From contig JAUCBJ010007937.1 of the NCBI GenBank assembly GCA_032718475.1, positions 1 to 64,000 on the forward strand: a stretch of 64,000 nt of DNA, given 5' to 3'. The notes beneath the pieces are model-generated. The model saw only the letters and a list, made by a program, of their open reading frames with translations, made no database searches and had not been told where the DNA came from. Made by a program: the position numbers and the translations under genes. Within the stretch, counting starts at the first letter, position 1. Every line of letters starts with the position of its first letter. Source of the DNA: Nemertoderma westbladi. Its lineage: Eukaryota; Xenacoelomorpha; Nemertodermatida; Nemertodermatidae. Below, piece after piece: positions 39,925 to 49,945 of the stretch.

Positions 39925-42474
39925 CTATCTGTTCCTCCGGGGGTAGTTCCCCCTGGCGTCCTCTTCCCTGGGTCGTTTCTTGGTTATCACCGTTCCTCTG
40001 GCATCATCCGCTTTCTGCTTTCGGACCTTCGCCGCCACTTCCTTGCTGATCCCGGTCGTTGGCTCCTTGGGCGCTGGTGTTATTAGTGCCCGATATCGCT
40101 TCGCCGGTGGCCCCTCAGAGTGGCCCGGTTGTCTCCCTCTAGTGGCGTCCCATAGGATCATTTTCATTGCCTTTGGTACGTGCTCCGCCAAGAAATCCCT
40201 AAACTCCCTTCGGTTCTCTGGCGTCCACCTGTCCAGATACCTTTGCGTGTTCATCACTCCAGCGTACGACGCCGCCGTTGCTACCTCTTGGTAGGTAAAC
40301 GGTAGCCTCCGCTTTATGATTTCCATGTGAGTCTCCTGATTGATAAGGAAGAAACCCCACTTGAACTCCTGGGCCTTCATGCGCTGGCGCGTCATGGCCC
40401 CGACGTCGGCCCACTCCTCGAATCTTGTGAACTTCTCCTCGTCGTTCATCCAGTCGCACTCGCGCCCGTAGTGTCCCCGAAAGTGGCACTTTGGACATCG
40501 GTTATGCAACCGTGGACACGCCCCCATCCTGTGACTTGGTTCTCTGCAGTAGAGACAAAAGGTTCCCTGTTGGAACCGGTATAGGCAGCTGCTTTCCCGA
40601 TGGGTCTGTCTCCCACAGTAGTCGCAGCCGAGTACCAATGTCTCCCGTCCCACCTCGTCTTTCGTCCCAAGCGATCTCCGCGGTCTGTGGAGTCGCTGGT
40701 AGGCGAACTTCTCTACGTTGGTCTCCCTGTCTACGTCGATCTCTCCGCCCCTCTCGGGCATCGTCTCCCCGAATACTATCCGTGGTGCCGTCCCCGGTTG
40801 CTCGCCCAACCTGATGGTGCTCCCCGCGAAATCCATCGCCGGCTCCTCGTGCACCCAGGTCCGCTTGCCGGATCTGTTCCAGAAGGCCCTCGCCCCACTG
40901 GCCGTCACCACCCTTCCGCCAACCCAGTCCGTGTCCGAGTGGCCTATCCTCTCGATGGGCGGCATCTCTCCGAACTCGTCGTCGTCGTCCTCCTCTTCTG
41001 GTAGTGTCTCCAATCCCGGTATCCCGATGGATCCACTATGTCCCTTCCCGCCTTGGCTCTCGCCCGTAGCTCTCCATCCCTCTAGCTCCCTTAACTTCCT
41101 TGGCGGTTGGTCGCCCTCGGCGCCCGCTGGTATGGGCATCGTTCGCAACCCCGACGTCGACTGTTTCGGCGATCCCACCGTCCATCCCAATTCTCGCCCC
41201 AGAGACTCCCCCGAACTCCCTGATGAAGTCCAATGAAGCTCGTCTAGGCCCGCCTGTTCCTCGAAGCCGTAACTCTGTGTCCTGGCCTCCTCTTCCCTCT
41301 CCTCTGCTTCTATCCTCTCCCGTCTAGCGACTTCTTCCAGTCGCTTTGCTTCTCGTCTATCCGTCTCTAGCTGCTCCCATCTCTGATACGGTGTATCTGT
41401 CTCCCCGTCTACCAGATGTCGGCTGTTGTAATACACCGACTCGCCCTTCAGCCCCGGGTGGTCTACCAGACCGTCAAAAGCCACTTTAAAGGCTCTCCTG
41501 TAGCTTAGGGGTGATCCCGATAACAGAAATGCCCCTGGTTCCCTCTCGATAATCACGGTCATGAATAAGTTAAGCAAACTTATCATCATCCAGTCCTCCT
41601 GCAGGATATATCGCTTCTGATATACCTTTATCGCTCCCCTGCGGAACTGATATACCTCCTGCTTTCCCGGTCTCGCTCCCCACTTTAGCGAGTTCGCTAG
41701 TTCTGCTCCGTATTCTTCCCTAAACTTCCCCCAGTCCATCGGTTTGTGGCACACGAGCCCCAATAATTGGCCCATCGCCACCGCCCCGCATTGGCCTGTG
41801 TTTTCGACTACCCCCAATCCATCCGGTGCCGTCATAGCCATAAAGACTTTCTGCATATCCAGGAGGTTGGTGGCGTCCGGACCGATGATCCTCTCCGCGT
41901 CCTCGCGAATCGCCGATCCCACTTTCGTCGTCGACTTCTCTCTTACTAAGACTTGTACCGCTTTCGGTAATCGGTCTAATTTCGGCCCGTCCTTCTTCCC
42001 ATACGTCCCTAGGTCGAATAAGAAGATGTCCCCATTTGGCGCGGCCAAATGTAGGAGTATGGTCCTGGCCGACCCTGCCATTCCTCGTCTCGAACCCGCT
42101 TCGTCTTCCACGGTTCCCTCGTCATCTAGGATCATATATCCTCCTCTGTTGACGGACTCTATGAATCTCTTCCAGTCCTTCCTCGGTGATTCCCTCAGGT
42201 ATTTCGGAATCCCGAACTTCGCCTCGTCCCCTTTCACCACGTAATGGAAGTGTTGGAAAATCGCGTTGTCTAGCGACGGCGTCCCGTAGGTCCTGACCAG
42301 CCGCTGTTCGTGCATCTCTCTGAAGTGATCCTGCAGCGCTCGCGCCGCGTGACCCCTTTCCAACCTCTCGTAGTATCCTCTCGTCTTCTCTTCCGGATGT
42401 CTCTCGGTGAAATCCACCAGTATTTCCTTTCCTCCTGACTCCGCCTTTCTCTTTCTGATCAACTTACTCGCCAT
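39925..42474 (-). CDS. BEL3 post-pol ORF: DEDD exonuclease-like domain, three CCHC knuckles, basic tail (849 aa)
   Basis: Intact frame after pol, homologous to the 1241-aa ORF of BEL2 but lacking most of its N-terminal region. Residues about 105-320 fit a DEDD-type 3'-5' exonuclease: motif I LDDEG (D117, E119) with strand TILLHLAAPNGDIFLF; motif II KVGSAIREDA (D192) with NLLDMQKVF (D206); motif III Y289-I-L-Q-E293, followed by D294. A charged middle region follows (about 370-600). Then come three zinc knuckles (CDYCGRQTHRESSC, CLYCREPSHRMGAC, CPKCHFRGHYGREC), a conserved stretch FEEWADVGAM...WGFFLINQET that aligns with BEL2, and a Lys/Arg-rich tail (KKRPREEDARGNYPRRNR). There is no signal peptide or membrane segment. 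A role in handling element or host RNA/DNA ends is inference. The ATG chosen is 434 nt past the pol stop. Confidence 0.84.
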   Translation of the reverse strand: MASKLIRKRKAESGGKEILVDFTERHPEEKTRGYYERLERGHAARALQDHFREMHEQRLVRTYGTPSLDNAIFQHFHYVVKGDEAKFGIPKYLRESPRKDWKRFIESVNRGGYMILDDEGTVEDEAGSRRGMAGSARTILLHLAAPNGDIFLFDLGTYGKKDGPKLDRLPKAVQVLVREKSTTKVGSAIREDAERIIGPDATNLLDMQKVFMAMTAPDGLGVVENTGQCGAVAMGQLLGLVCHKPMDWGKFREEYGAELANSLKWGARPGKQEVYQFRRGAIKVYQKRYILQEDWMMISLLNLFMTVIIEREPGAFLLSGSPLSYRRAFKVAFDGLVDHPGLKGESVYYNSRHLVDGETDTPYQRWEQLETDRREAKRLEEVARRERIEAEEREEEARTQSYGFEEQAGLDELHWTSSGSSGESLGRELGWTVGSPKQSTSGLRTMPIPAGAEGDQPPRKLRELEGWRATGESQGGKGHSGSIGIPGLETLPEEEDDDDEFGEMPPIERIGHSDTDWVGGRVVTASGARAFWNRSGKRTWVHEEPAMDFAGSTIRLGEQPGTAPRIVFGETMPERGGEIDVDRETNVEKFAYQRLHRPRRSLGTKDEVGRETLVLGCDYCGRQTHRESSCLYRFQQGTFCLYCREPSHRMGACPRLHNRCPKCHFRGHYGRECDWMNDEEKFTRFEEWADVGAMTRQRMKAQEFKWGFFLINQETHMEIIKRRLPFTYQEVATAASYAGVMNTQRYLDRWTPENRREFRDFLAEHVPKAMKMILWDATRGRQPGHSEGPPAKRYRALITPAPKEPTTGISKEVAAKVRKQKADDARGTVITKKRPREEDARGNYPRRNR

Positions 42475-42908
42475 TCCGAATGTTCACTCGCTCACCTGCA
42501 AGGTGGTGCCTTACCAAGGCGCAATACAGATGAGTGATGTATCTAGGATGTTCTGTACAGTTCGATAATGGCCTATTTCCTACTTAACTGCGCCTTTAAC
42601 CTAAATTATTCCTAATTAATTTTGAAGCTAGTAAATGAGCGTAATTTACAATTTCTGTCCGTTACTAACTAACGGTACTTACGTACCCTCTAACTAACTC
42701 TCTAACTGGCGGTACTACGTACCTCCTAACTAACTAACTAACTAGGTACTACGTACCTTCTTACTAACTCTCTGCCTACTAACTGCGTACCTACCATGTA
42801 CTATTTTTTTTATTTTATTTTATTATTTTGTTTGTGGGAAGGGCGTCTCGCCCTCAATCCCACCCCCTCAGTCCAAAACTTGGACGACTAAACTTTCCTC
42901 TAACTTTG
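42475..42908 (-). other. BEL3 spacer between pol and the extra ORF, with small hairpin repeats
   Basis: 434 nt. Three GGTAC...GTACC mini-hairpins lie at 42674-42687, 42711-42723 and 42745-42757, separated by runs of TAAC/TAACTAAC. A T-rich stretch and a C-rich stretch flank them. No gene. Confidence 0.65.
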
Positions 42909-45900
42909 CTAAGGTGCCCCTTCCAATAGACAGTATTTACCTACAGCTCTCCTGTAAGTTTTTCTGTCCTTCGCACCTATCTTTCCACCTATCCGCACTT
43001 CTACCGATCGGACTCTTCCGTCCTCGTCGGAGTAGGTGCCTACAACTCTCGCCAACCGCCATTGGTTGTTGATGATAGTATCATCCGTGACGATTACGAG
43101 ATCTCCTGCTCTCAACTCCCTGTTTGACTTCCTCCACTTGCTTCGTTTATGGAGCGTGGGTAGGTATTCTTCGACCCACCTCCTCCAATACTCTGCGCTT
43201 ATTGCTTTAGCGACTTTCCAACTTTGGCGGGAGTGTATGTCGTCTGGGTCTACACCCCGCATATCGATGGTCGCTGGCCTCTCCATTAGGAAATGGCTAG
43301 GCGTTAGCACGTCTAGCGACTCAGGGTCATCATTCTCCGGATATAGCGGTCTGCTATTAATGATCCCCTCGCACTTCGCAAGTACTGTACGTAAGACGTC
43401 CTCGGTGACCATGTGGGTGTTCATTAGCTTCGTCATTAGACGCTTTGAACTGCCCACCAGTCTCTCGATGCATCCTAGTGTATGTGGTGCATACGGCGTC
43501 CTTCTCTCCCACTTTTCTTGTCGTCTCCTCATGGCTGCCTTGACTTCTTCTCCCTCCAAGGTGTCCAGGGCCTCTGCCATCTCACTCTCTGCGCCCACAA
43601 AGTTGGTGCCGTTGTCGCTGTATATCACTGCGATCGTCCCACCTTTGCGGTCCCTAAACCTTTCTAAGGCGTTAATGAACGCTGATGTGGTTGCATCTTG
43701 GGCGAGTTCTATCCCTACCGCCCGCGTATTGTTGCATACGAAGATAATGCCGTAGCGTTTCTCCATGTGTCGCATCACTTTGATCTTTATCGGCCCGAAC
43801 ATGTCCACACCGCAATGCGTAAATGGCGGGTCGTGCTGTCTTACCCTACTCGCCGGTAGTGGCGCCATCTCCTGTACGGCTCGCTCCTTCTTCGCTCGTC
43901 GGCAGGTCTGGCACTGCCCCACTACCGCTTTAACCTTCTTCCTTAATTGTTTGACCCAATAGGTCCTCCTTATCTCTGTGAGGGTTCGGTTGGTGCCCCC
44001 GTGCAATATCGATTTGTGGGAGTCCCATATAATCTGGTGGACTATTGGCGATCCTGTAGGAATGATGATGGGTTTCGGTGGTACGACTATGCTGTTGTTG
44101 TATCCCACCCTAGAATTCATTACTAGAATCCCGTCGTCATTGAGTTGTGGCGACAGCGTAATCAGCTCGCTGTCCCGTCGGAGGTGCTGTTGGTTACCGA
44201 CGCGTTCCACCTCGTCACCGTAGTTCTTCCGTTGTTCATAGCGGATCACTGCCTTGGCCGCTCCTTCCAGATCTATGGTTGTCCTGATCTTCTTGCCCTT
44301 GCCGACTCCCGCAAGGAAATTCCCGAAGGCTCTCCAGTACGCCACTAGTTTCTTGGTCTTATACCAACTAGAACTGTAGCTGAGGAGTTTATCCGTTGGG
44401 TTATCGCACAGTTCCCTTCCTGGTTGCACGTCCCTAATCTCCCTCACCATCTGGGAGTATATCTCTTCTCCATCTGAATCTCCCTCTTCTCCTTCTGATA
44501 CTACTTCCGAGCCCGGGTCCACCTTCCTCATCGGCGGCCAGGCCTCCCTATCGCTCAGAAATTGTGGCCCATGTTGCCACAATACTTCCTTCTTCAGGAA
44601 AGTGTGGCGTTCCACGCCCCTCGACAGCAAGTCCGCTGGGTTCTCGTCTGTTGGGCAGTAGTGCCACCTTTCCAGTTCTGTGCTCGCCCTTATTTCGTCC
44701 ACTCTATTCGCGACGAATATCGGGTATCTCGTCCTTTCGTTGTATAGCCAACCAAGCACTACCATGGAGTCCGTCCAGTAGTGTGTCTCCACTATGTTGG
44801 GAATAGTATCCACTAGGTAGGCTGTGGCTCTTACTCCTAGTCTCGCAGCTGTCAATTCTAACTTGGGAACTGATGCTGAATCTGGCGGCGTTGACTTTGC
44901 TTTGCTAAAGGCTAGCCTTGGCTTATGAGCCCCCTCTCGTTCTACTAAGTAGAGTGCCGCTCCGTACGCTTCCAACGACGCGTCGGAGAACATGTGTAGG
45001 TCCAGATTCGTCATGTTCCCATCCGGGAAATACACCCTTGGCATGTTGTATGTTCCCATCTTCTCCAAGTTTCCTGTCCACTTGCTCCACTGTTTCTTGA
45101 TTTCCTCTGGTACCTCTACGTCCCACTCATCTTTCAATTTGTATACTCTCTTGAGTATCTGTTTCCCCGTGACTAATAATGGGGATGCTAGGCCTAGGGG
45201 ATCGTATATCCTTGCTATATACGATACATAGCCCCTCTTCGTGTGGATGTCTGCGCCCTCCTGGCTCAGCTGATACTTCAGTTCGTCTGTCTCTCTATCC
45301 CACACGATTCCCAATGCCTTCTGCTGGGATTCCGTTCTCTTAATCGCCATGTCCTGCCCTTTGGCTGTTGTGGGATTATCCATGGTCGATTCTGGTTTCC
45401 TGTCCTCTATGGCTTTGATAAATTCTTCCGAACTGGATTGGAATTTGGTCAGGTTAAAGCCGGATCCTTTTAGGATGTCGCGAACCTCGCGCCCTGTATC
45501 CAGTATCTCCTTAACCGTATTTCCAGACTCCATTCCGTCGTCTACGTAGAAGCCGCGTCGAATCATATCGACGGCCCTACTGCTGTATCTATCTTCCTTC
45601 CCCTTTACTGTGTCTCTCACTGCCATAGTCGTCATAAATGAAGACGACTTGGCCCCCATGTTCTGTACTATCATCTTATATGCTGGTATTATCGGCGGTT
45701 CTTCTTCGCCGTTATACCATAAGAAGCGTTGACTGTCGCTATCTTCTTCCGTTACACGGACTTGGTTGAACATGCCTTCTATGTCACACGTGAAGGCGTG
45801 TTTCCCATTTCGAAATCTAAGTAACACCTCTATGCCCGAATTGTAAATGTTTGGGCCTTCTAACAGGTAGTCGTTTAAGCACTTTCCATCGGTCTTTGCC

Positions 45901-47876
45901 GATGCGTCGACTACCATCCTTAGTTTACCTTTCTTTGGATCTAAAGCCACGTGCAGTGGCAGGTAATATGTTCTATCCGTGTTCGGCTCGTCGACCGGTA
46001 ACTCCACGGCCCATCCTTTCTCGACGTACTTCTTAATTGTTCTGTGGATGTACTCATTCTTCTCGGGGCTCCGTTTTAGTGTTTGTTTCAGTTTGCGGAG
46101 TCTCGTGAGTACCATCCCCCTATTGTCGGGCAGCGTTATCTTCGGTAGTTTCCATACCATTCCTATAGTATACCATCCCTCATCGCACGTCATTGATTCC
46201 TCCACGCTTTGTAGTGCCTGTTTGTCTTCTACCGAGGTCCCGACCCCGGTTTCTTTCAGTCCCTCGAAATCTTGTCTGAGCAGTCTTTTGAGCTGCTCCT
46301 CTGCTCCCTCATCACCCATTTCCTGCATTGTCCCCGCGAACATGCATCCTGATGTCTCCGACATCCTAAATGGTATCTTGCTCTTGATTGGACCACTCAG
46401 CGTCCACCCGAATGGTGTTAATATGGCCACCGGGTCACTCTGCTTGTCTTCACCGAAGACCGTTTGCATTCTTTCGTGGGCCGTTGGGCAGTCCATACCT
46501 ACTATGATGGATACCTTCCTAACGTCCACGTCTGGGATTGAGAAGTCAATGTTGTCCAGGAATTTATACTGCTCGACCTCGATGTTGGTTGGCCGCCTGG
46601 CATTGATATTAATTGACTCTATCACTTGAATGGGGTCGATGGTTGCCCCATAGTCGCATCCCGGTGCCACTGCTGCAATTGCGCACCGTCCTGTTCTCAT
46701 CTCCAGGATCTCATCTTTACTAGAGATGGTTGTTACCGCCATTCTGCTTGGCCTCGTTCTCAATCCTATCTCCTCGGCCACCCATTCCTCGACTAATGTG
46801 AAGGCAGCTCCACTATCAACCAGCATTAGTGTTGTTACTGATCGATTGCCTTCCCCGATCACTCGTACTGGTACTACTCCAAGTAGCACCGTTCCTCTTT
46901 TCTTCGCCCCTACTGTGCTCGTCGCCATCGTTTGGCCTCTCCTTTGGCCAAATTTCATTGGCCTCTCCTTGCACTCCCTTGCTCTATGTCCACTCATTAC
47001 ACATCGCGAGCAGATTTTATTGCTGAACGCATAATCTATCTGATCTTGCCTAGGTAGCGCCTGCCAGTACCTGCAGTTCATAGTTTGATGAGGCGCATTT
47101 GCGTGTAGCTGGCATTTGCTCTTTGGGTCGTAGCCCTCTTTATACAGTGCATTGCGTATCGCAGTTGCGTTCGTACCAAAGTCCCTACTATTCTTATTGT
47201 TTGGGTTTTGCCTATTGGACGTACTGGGGTTATGTTTATTCGTGTTATTATTGTTTCCCTGTCCGTTCCATGATGTTGTCTTATCCTCGGCTAGCTGTGG
47301 ACTTGCAGTCCCCTGCGTCGCTGCATATGGCAATGATTGCCTGAGTCTCGGTAATGCGTTCGATGTGTTGTGCTCTGGTTTCGGTCTATGGTAGTCTGTC
47401 TTCGGTCCCTTTCCCAGGCTGTCTTCGCTATAGACTGGGTCAGTTATTAGTTCAGCCTCGTAGTTTAAGAAGTTTGACATTTCTTCTAAACCCGGTTCCG
47501 CACCCTTCTTATCTCGAGTGGAGAAGGCAATTTTCCTCCATTTGTTGCGCAGCCAGTTTGGTAGTGCCTGCGCTATCTTGGTGATGTTGTTGGACGCATT
47601 GAGCTCGTACGGCGCGTCTAGCGTCTTCAGCACGATTAGCGCCTTTTCGACTTTGTTAGCGAACGTCTTAATGCTAACGGGATTATCCTGTAGGCCACCC
47701 GATGTTATGCCTCTCAGCGTCTGCCTGATGATCTTGGCCGGGTGCCCGTATTCCCTATCCAGTGCCCGCCATGCTGTCGTGAAGCCGCCCTCTATTCCTT
47801 GATATTGCCTCACGATGTCGTATGCTGGGCCTCCCGTGTACACTTGTAGATACTTTAGGCACTCCGCCTGCGTCAA
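42909..47876 (-). CDS. pol: BEL3 pol (with the C-terminal part of gag), about 1655 aa
   Basis: Open frame for the replication enzymes. Approximate residues from 47876: second half of the DUF1759-type gag domain (1-60); Asn-rich segment (205-235); CCHC knuckle C289-C292-H297-C302; aspartic protease VDSGAAFTL (D354); reverse transcriptase (635-830) with D698 in FTCDIEGMF and YVDD at 777-780; RNase H (about 970-1060, MFSDASLEAYG, YWTDSMVVLGW); integrase zinc-binding region (about 1285-1330, ending CQTCRR); integrase core with GVDMFGPI, YSDNGTNFVG and CIERLVGSS; and a C-terminal chromatin-binding-like/DUF5641 region. There is no ATG at the 5' end because the frame enters from gag by a -1 shift near 47880 within the gag domain, so the true N-terminus lies in the upstream frames. 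The enzymes themselves look intact. Confidence 0.9.
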   Translation of the reverse strand: MTQAECLKYLQVYTGGPAYDIVRQYQGIEGGFTTAWRALDREYGHPAKIIRQTLRGITSGGLQDNPVSIKTFANKVEKALIVLKTLDAPYELNASNNITKIAQALPNWLRNKWRKIAFSTRDKKGAEPGLEEMSNFLNYEAELITDPVYSEDSLGKGPKTDYHRPKPEHNTSNALPRLRQSLPYAATQGTASPQLAEDKTTSWNGQGNNNNTNKHNPSTSNRQNPNNKNSRDFGTNATAIRNALYKEGYDPKSKCQLHANAPHQTMNCRYWQALPRQDQIDYAFSNKICSRCVMSGHRARECKERPMKFGQRRGQTMATSTVGAKKRGTVLLGVVPVRVIGEGNRSVTTLMLVDSGAAFTLVEEWVAEEIGLRTRPSRMAVTTISSKDEILEMRTGRCAIAAVAPGCDYGATIDPIQVIESININARRPTNIEVEQYKFLDNIDFSIPDVDVRKVSIIVGMDCPTAHERMQTVFGEDKQSDPVAILTPFGWTLSGPIKSKIPFRMSETSGCMFAGTMQEMGDEGAEEQLKRLLRQDFEGLKETGVGTSVEDKQALQSVEESMTCDEGWYTIGMVWKLPKITLPDNRGMVLTRLRKLKQTLKRSPEKNEYIHRTIKKYVEKGWAVELPVDEPNTDRTYYLPLHVALDPKKGKLRMVVDASAKTDGKCLNDYLLEGPNIYNSGIEVLLRFRNGKHAFTCDIEGMFNQVRVTEEDSDSQRFLWYNGEEEPPIIPAYKMIVQNMGAKSSSFMTTMAVRDTVKGKEDRYSSRAVDMIRRGFYVDDGMESGNTVKEILDTGREVRDILKGSGFNLTKFQSSSEEFIKAIEDRKPESTMDNPTTAKGQDMAIKRTESQQKALGIVWDRETDELKYQLSQEGADIHTKRGYVSYIARIYDPLGLASPLLVTGKQILKRVYKLKDEWDVEVPEEIKKQWSKWTGNLEKMGTYNMPRVYFPDGNMTNLDLHMFSDASLEAYGAALYLVEREGAHKPRLAFSKAKSTPPDSASVPKLELTAARLGVRATAYLVDTIPNIVETHYWTDSMVVLGWLYNERTRYPIFVANRVDEIRASTELERWHYCPTDENPADLLSRGVERHTFLKKEVLWQHGPQFLSDREAWPPMRKVDPGSEVVSEGEEGDSDGEEIYSQMVREIRDVQPGRELCDNPTDKLLSYSSSWYKTKKLVAYWRAFGNFLAGVGKGKKIRTTIDLEGAAKAVIRYEQRKNYGDEVERVGNQQHLRRDSELITLSPQLNDDGILVMNSRVGYNNSIVVPPKPIIIPTGSPIVHQIIWDSHKSILHGGTNRTLTEIRRTYWVKQLRKKVKAVVGQCQTCRRAKKERAVQEMAPLPASRVRQHDPPFTHCGVDMFGPIKIKVMRHMEKRYGIIFVCNNTRAVGIELAQDATTSAFINALERFRDRKGGTIAVIYSDNGTNFVGAESEMAEALDTLEGEEVKAAMRRRQEKWERRTPYAPHTLGCIERLVGSSKRLMTKLMNTHMVTEDVLRTVLAKCEGIINSRPLYPENDDPESLDVLTPSHFLMERPATIDMRGVDPDDIHSRQSWKVAKAISAEYWRRWVEEYLPTLHKRSKWRKSNRELRAGDLVIVTDDTIINNQWRLARVVGTYSDEDGRVRSVEVRIGGKIGAKDRKTYRRAVGKYCLLEGAP

Positions 47877-48802
47877 GTTTTTGTTAGTATTTCGTTACTA
47901 TACATGCGCCGAAACTGTAGATATTCTTCCGGCCTGCTCCCATCGAATTTGAATGGTTCCACGGGTGGTAACTCGATCCTCGTTTTCAACGCATCGATCA
48001 ACGTGGCCATCCCCATCGCCTGCGCTTCCAATGGATTCGATGGGTTCTGCATAGTTTCTCCTGTCTGGTGCGTTCCGTCTGTCCTATTTCTTGACTTTCT
48101 CTGGCTTGGGTATGTCATCGGGGGTAGCGGCCCCCTCCATATGTCTGTATCACACGATCTATTCTCATCCAAGGGTCTCGTTGTTCTTGCCCCTATCGGG
48201 GTATATTGTTGATATTGTGATGGGGGAATGTCACCCTGTCCCCCCCCCACCGGTATGTTTGGTACTGGGGTTGATGTTAATATGTTGGGGCCCATGCACC
48301 TATCCGCAATAATTCCCCCCTCCCCTGGGTATATGTTATGTCCCTGCATGCTGTAGTCATACTGCTGTGCTGGTACCGGTATAGGCCTATCAGCTTCTGG
48401 CCTACTCGCCGGTATGTATTCCGCGACTTCCGGGTTTAATCCCGTTGTCCACGCCATCCTATCGCCTACATTGCCTCTCTCAGTATGGCCTATGGTATGT
48501 GCAGTAAGGCCTACAGTATGTCCTACAGTCTGCATGTGTCGCTCGGGATCGAAGTTTATTCTTCTCGAATAATCCTCCCCGCGGCTACCGTATTCTCGAT
48601 CGATAGGTGTATTCCGTCGGAAAGTTTCTCTTCGACCCCCCTCTCTACTGTCCTCATCTTCGTACCGGTACATCGCGTACCCCTCTCTCGGCGCGTAGTG
48701 CGCCTCGCCGGGTCGCATCTCTCCGGGGCGACGGCAATCTCCCGGAGTCCGACCCCACTGACTCTCCGTTCTCATCTCAACTACCGACGGCTCGCTATCC
48801 AT
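47873..48802 (-). pseudogene. gag: BEL3 gag, third open segment (first half of DUF1759-type domain)
   Basis: 309 codons ending in TGA four bases inside the start of the pol frame. The first part is charged and low-complexity; the last 30 residues (PVEPFKFDGSRPEEYLQF) are the start of the DUF1759-type gag domain, whose continuation is the first 60 residues of the pol frame. The split falls after an A5 run, two codons before the stop. BEL2 has the same domain uninterrupted, so this is most simply a one-base deletion or assembly error in BEL3. The ATG at 48802 may be internal. Confidence 0.72.
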
Positions 48803-49053
48803 CCTCGCTCTTCTATCGTTCGCGGCGATACCTCTACTACTCTTCTCTTCTTCTCCTTTCAGTGGAGTATTCCCGCTCGTGAGATCTCTCGTCGACCTCC
48901 CGGTTAAACCCCACTGTTCTTCTTCCCTCTTCTGATCGGGCTCGACGCTTCGTCCGCCCTCTTACGACGTCAACCTGTCTCTCTCTGCTCGGTCGCACGC
49001 CGCTGGGGATACTCGCAACCCCCCTATTACTTTCCGTCGCCGGTTGTTGCGGT

Positions 49054-49945
49054 TCACCTATTTCGGCCCGCGCACCATCCGCTGACGGCTGTGGGACACT
49101 CTCTGCCCCCCCCCCCCCCTTTCGCCGCTAACTCGCTGTTGTGGGGTTCTCGTAGCCCCCCCCCCCCCCCCCACTCGCCACATCTAACTTCGCTACTCCT
49201 CACCCCGCTACTATATCCCTCTCCAGTCGACACATCAAGCCTACCGCGGTCGGGTCTATTCACCCCCGCCTCTCCCTCTGCTATTGCGTGGCCTACCAGG
49301 CCCTCTACTCCCTGCCTACCAACTATGTGGCCTACCAGGCCCTCGCTGGGTCTACCTAACCCAGCCACTCCCTGCCTACCAACTACGTGGCCTACCAGGC
49401 CCTCGCTGGGTCTACCTAACCCAGCTATTCCCTGCCTACCAACTACGTGGCCTACCAGGCCCTCGCTGGGTCTACCTAACCCAGCTATTCCCTGCCTACC
49501 AACTACGTGGCCTACCAGGTCCTCGTCTGTCTGGCCACACACGCCCGACGTGTTTATATTAATAGCACCCGTATTGGAAACGGAATTAATTTGTTCGTTC
49601 GAAATAAAATCATTTGAATTATCTTGCGCGACTACACCATCTGAATTATTTTGTAAATTCGGGCTCGCTGAATTATTTAAGTTATTTAGATTATTTTGTG
49701 TTATTGCATTACTTAAATTATTTTCTAAGTTCGGATTTGGGTTATTACTTTGATTAATTGGATTATTTTGCGTAGCTACATTAATATTAGAATTATTTTC
49801 TACATTAATATTAGGAATGTTCTGATTTAAATTTAAATTACTACCACTAGGTAAAGTATTTCCTGCAATAAAGGTTTGATTAGAATTGTCCCATACGGTA
49901 CTATTAATATTAACCACGTCTACTGTACCATTATCATTATTACCC
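49054..49945 (-). pseudogene. gag: BEL3 gag, second open segment (Asn-rich plus 20-aa repeats)
   Basis: The open frame continues from the coiled-coil segment after a long G-run near 49943-49959 but in another frame. It is Asn-rich at first, then has four copies of a 20-aa repeat (VGHVVGRQGIAGLGRPSEGL, 60-bp period, about 49300-49520), then Gly runs coded by two more long G-runs (49107-49120 and 49157-49172). The frame is lost again before 49054. The sequence upstream of the G-run in this frame (to 50124) is a shadow of the first gag segment. Confidence 0.6.
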
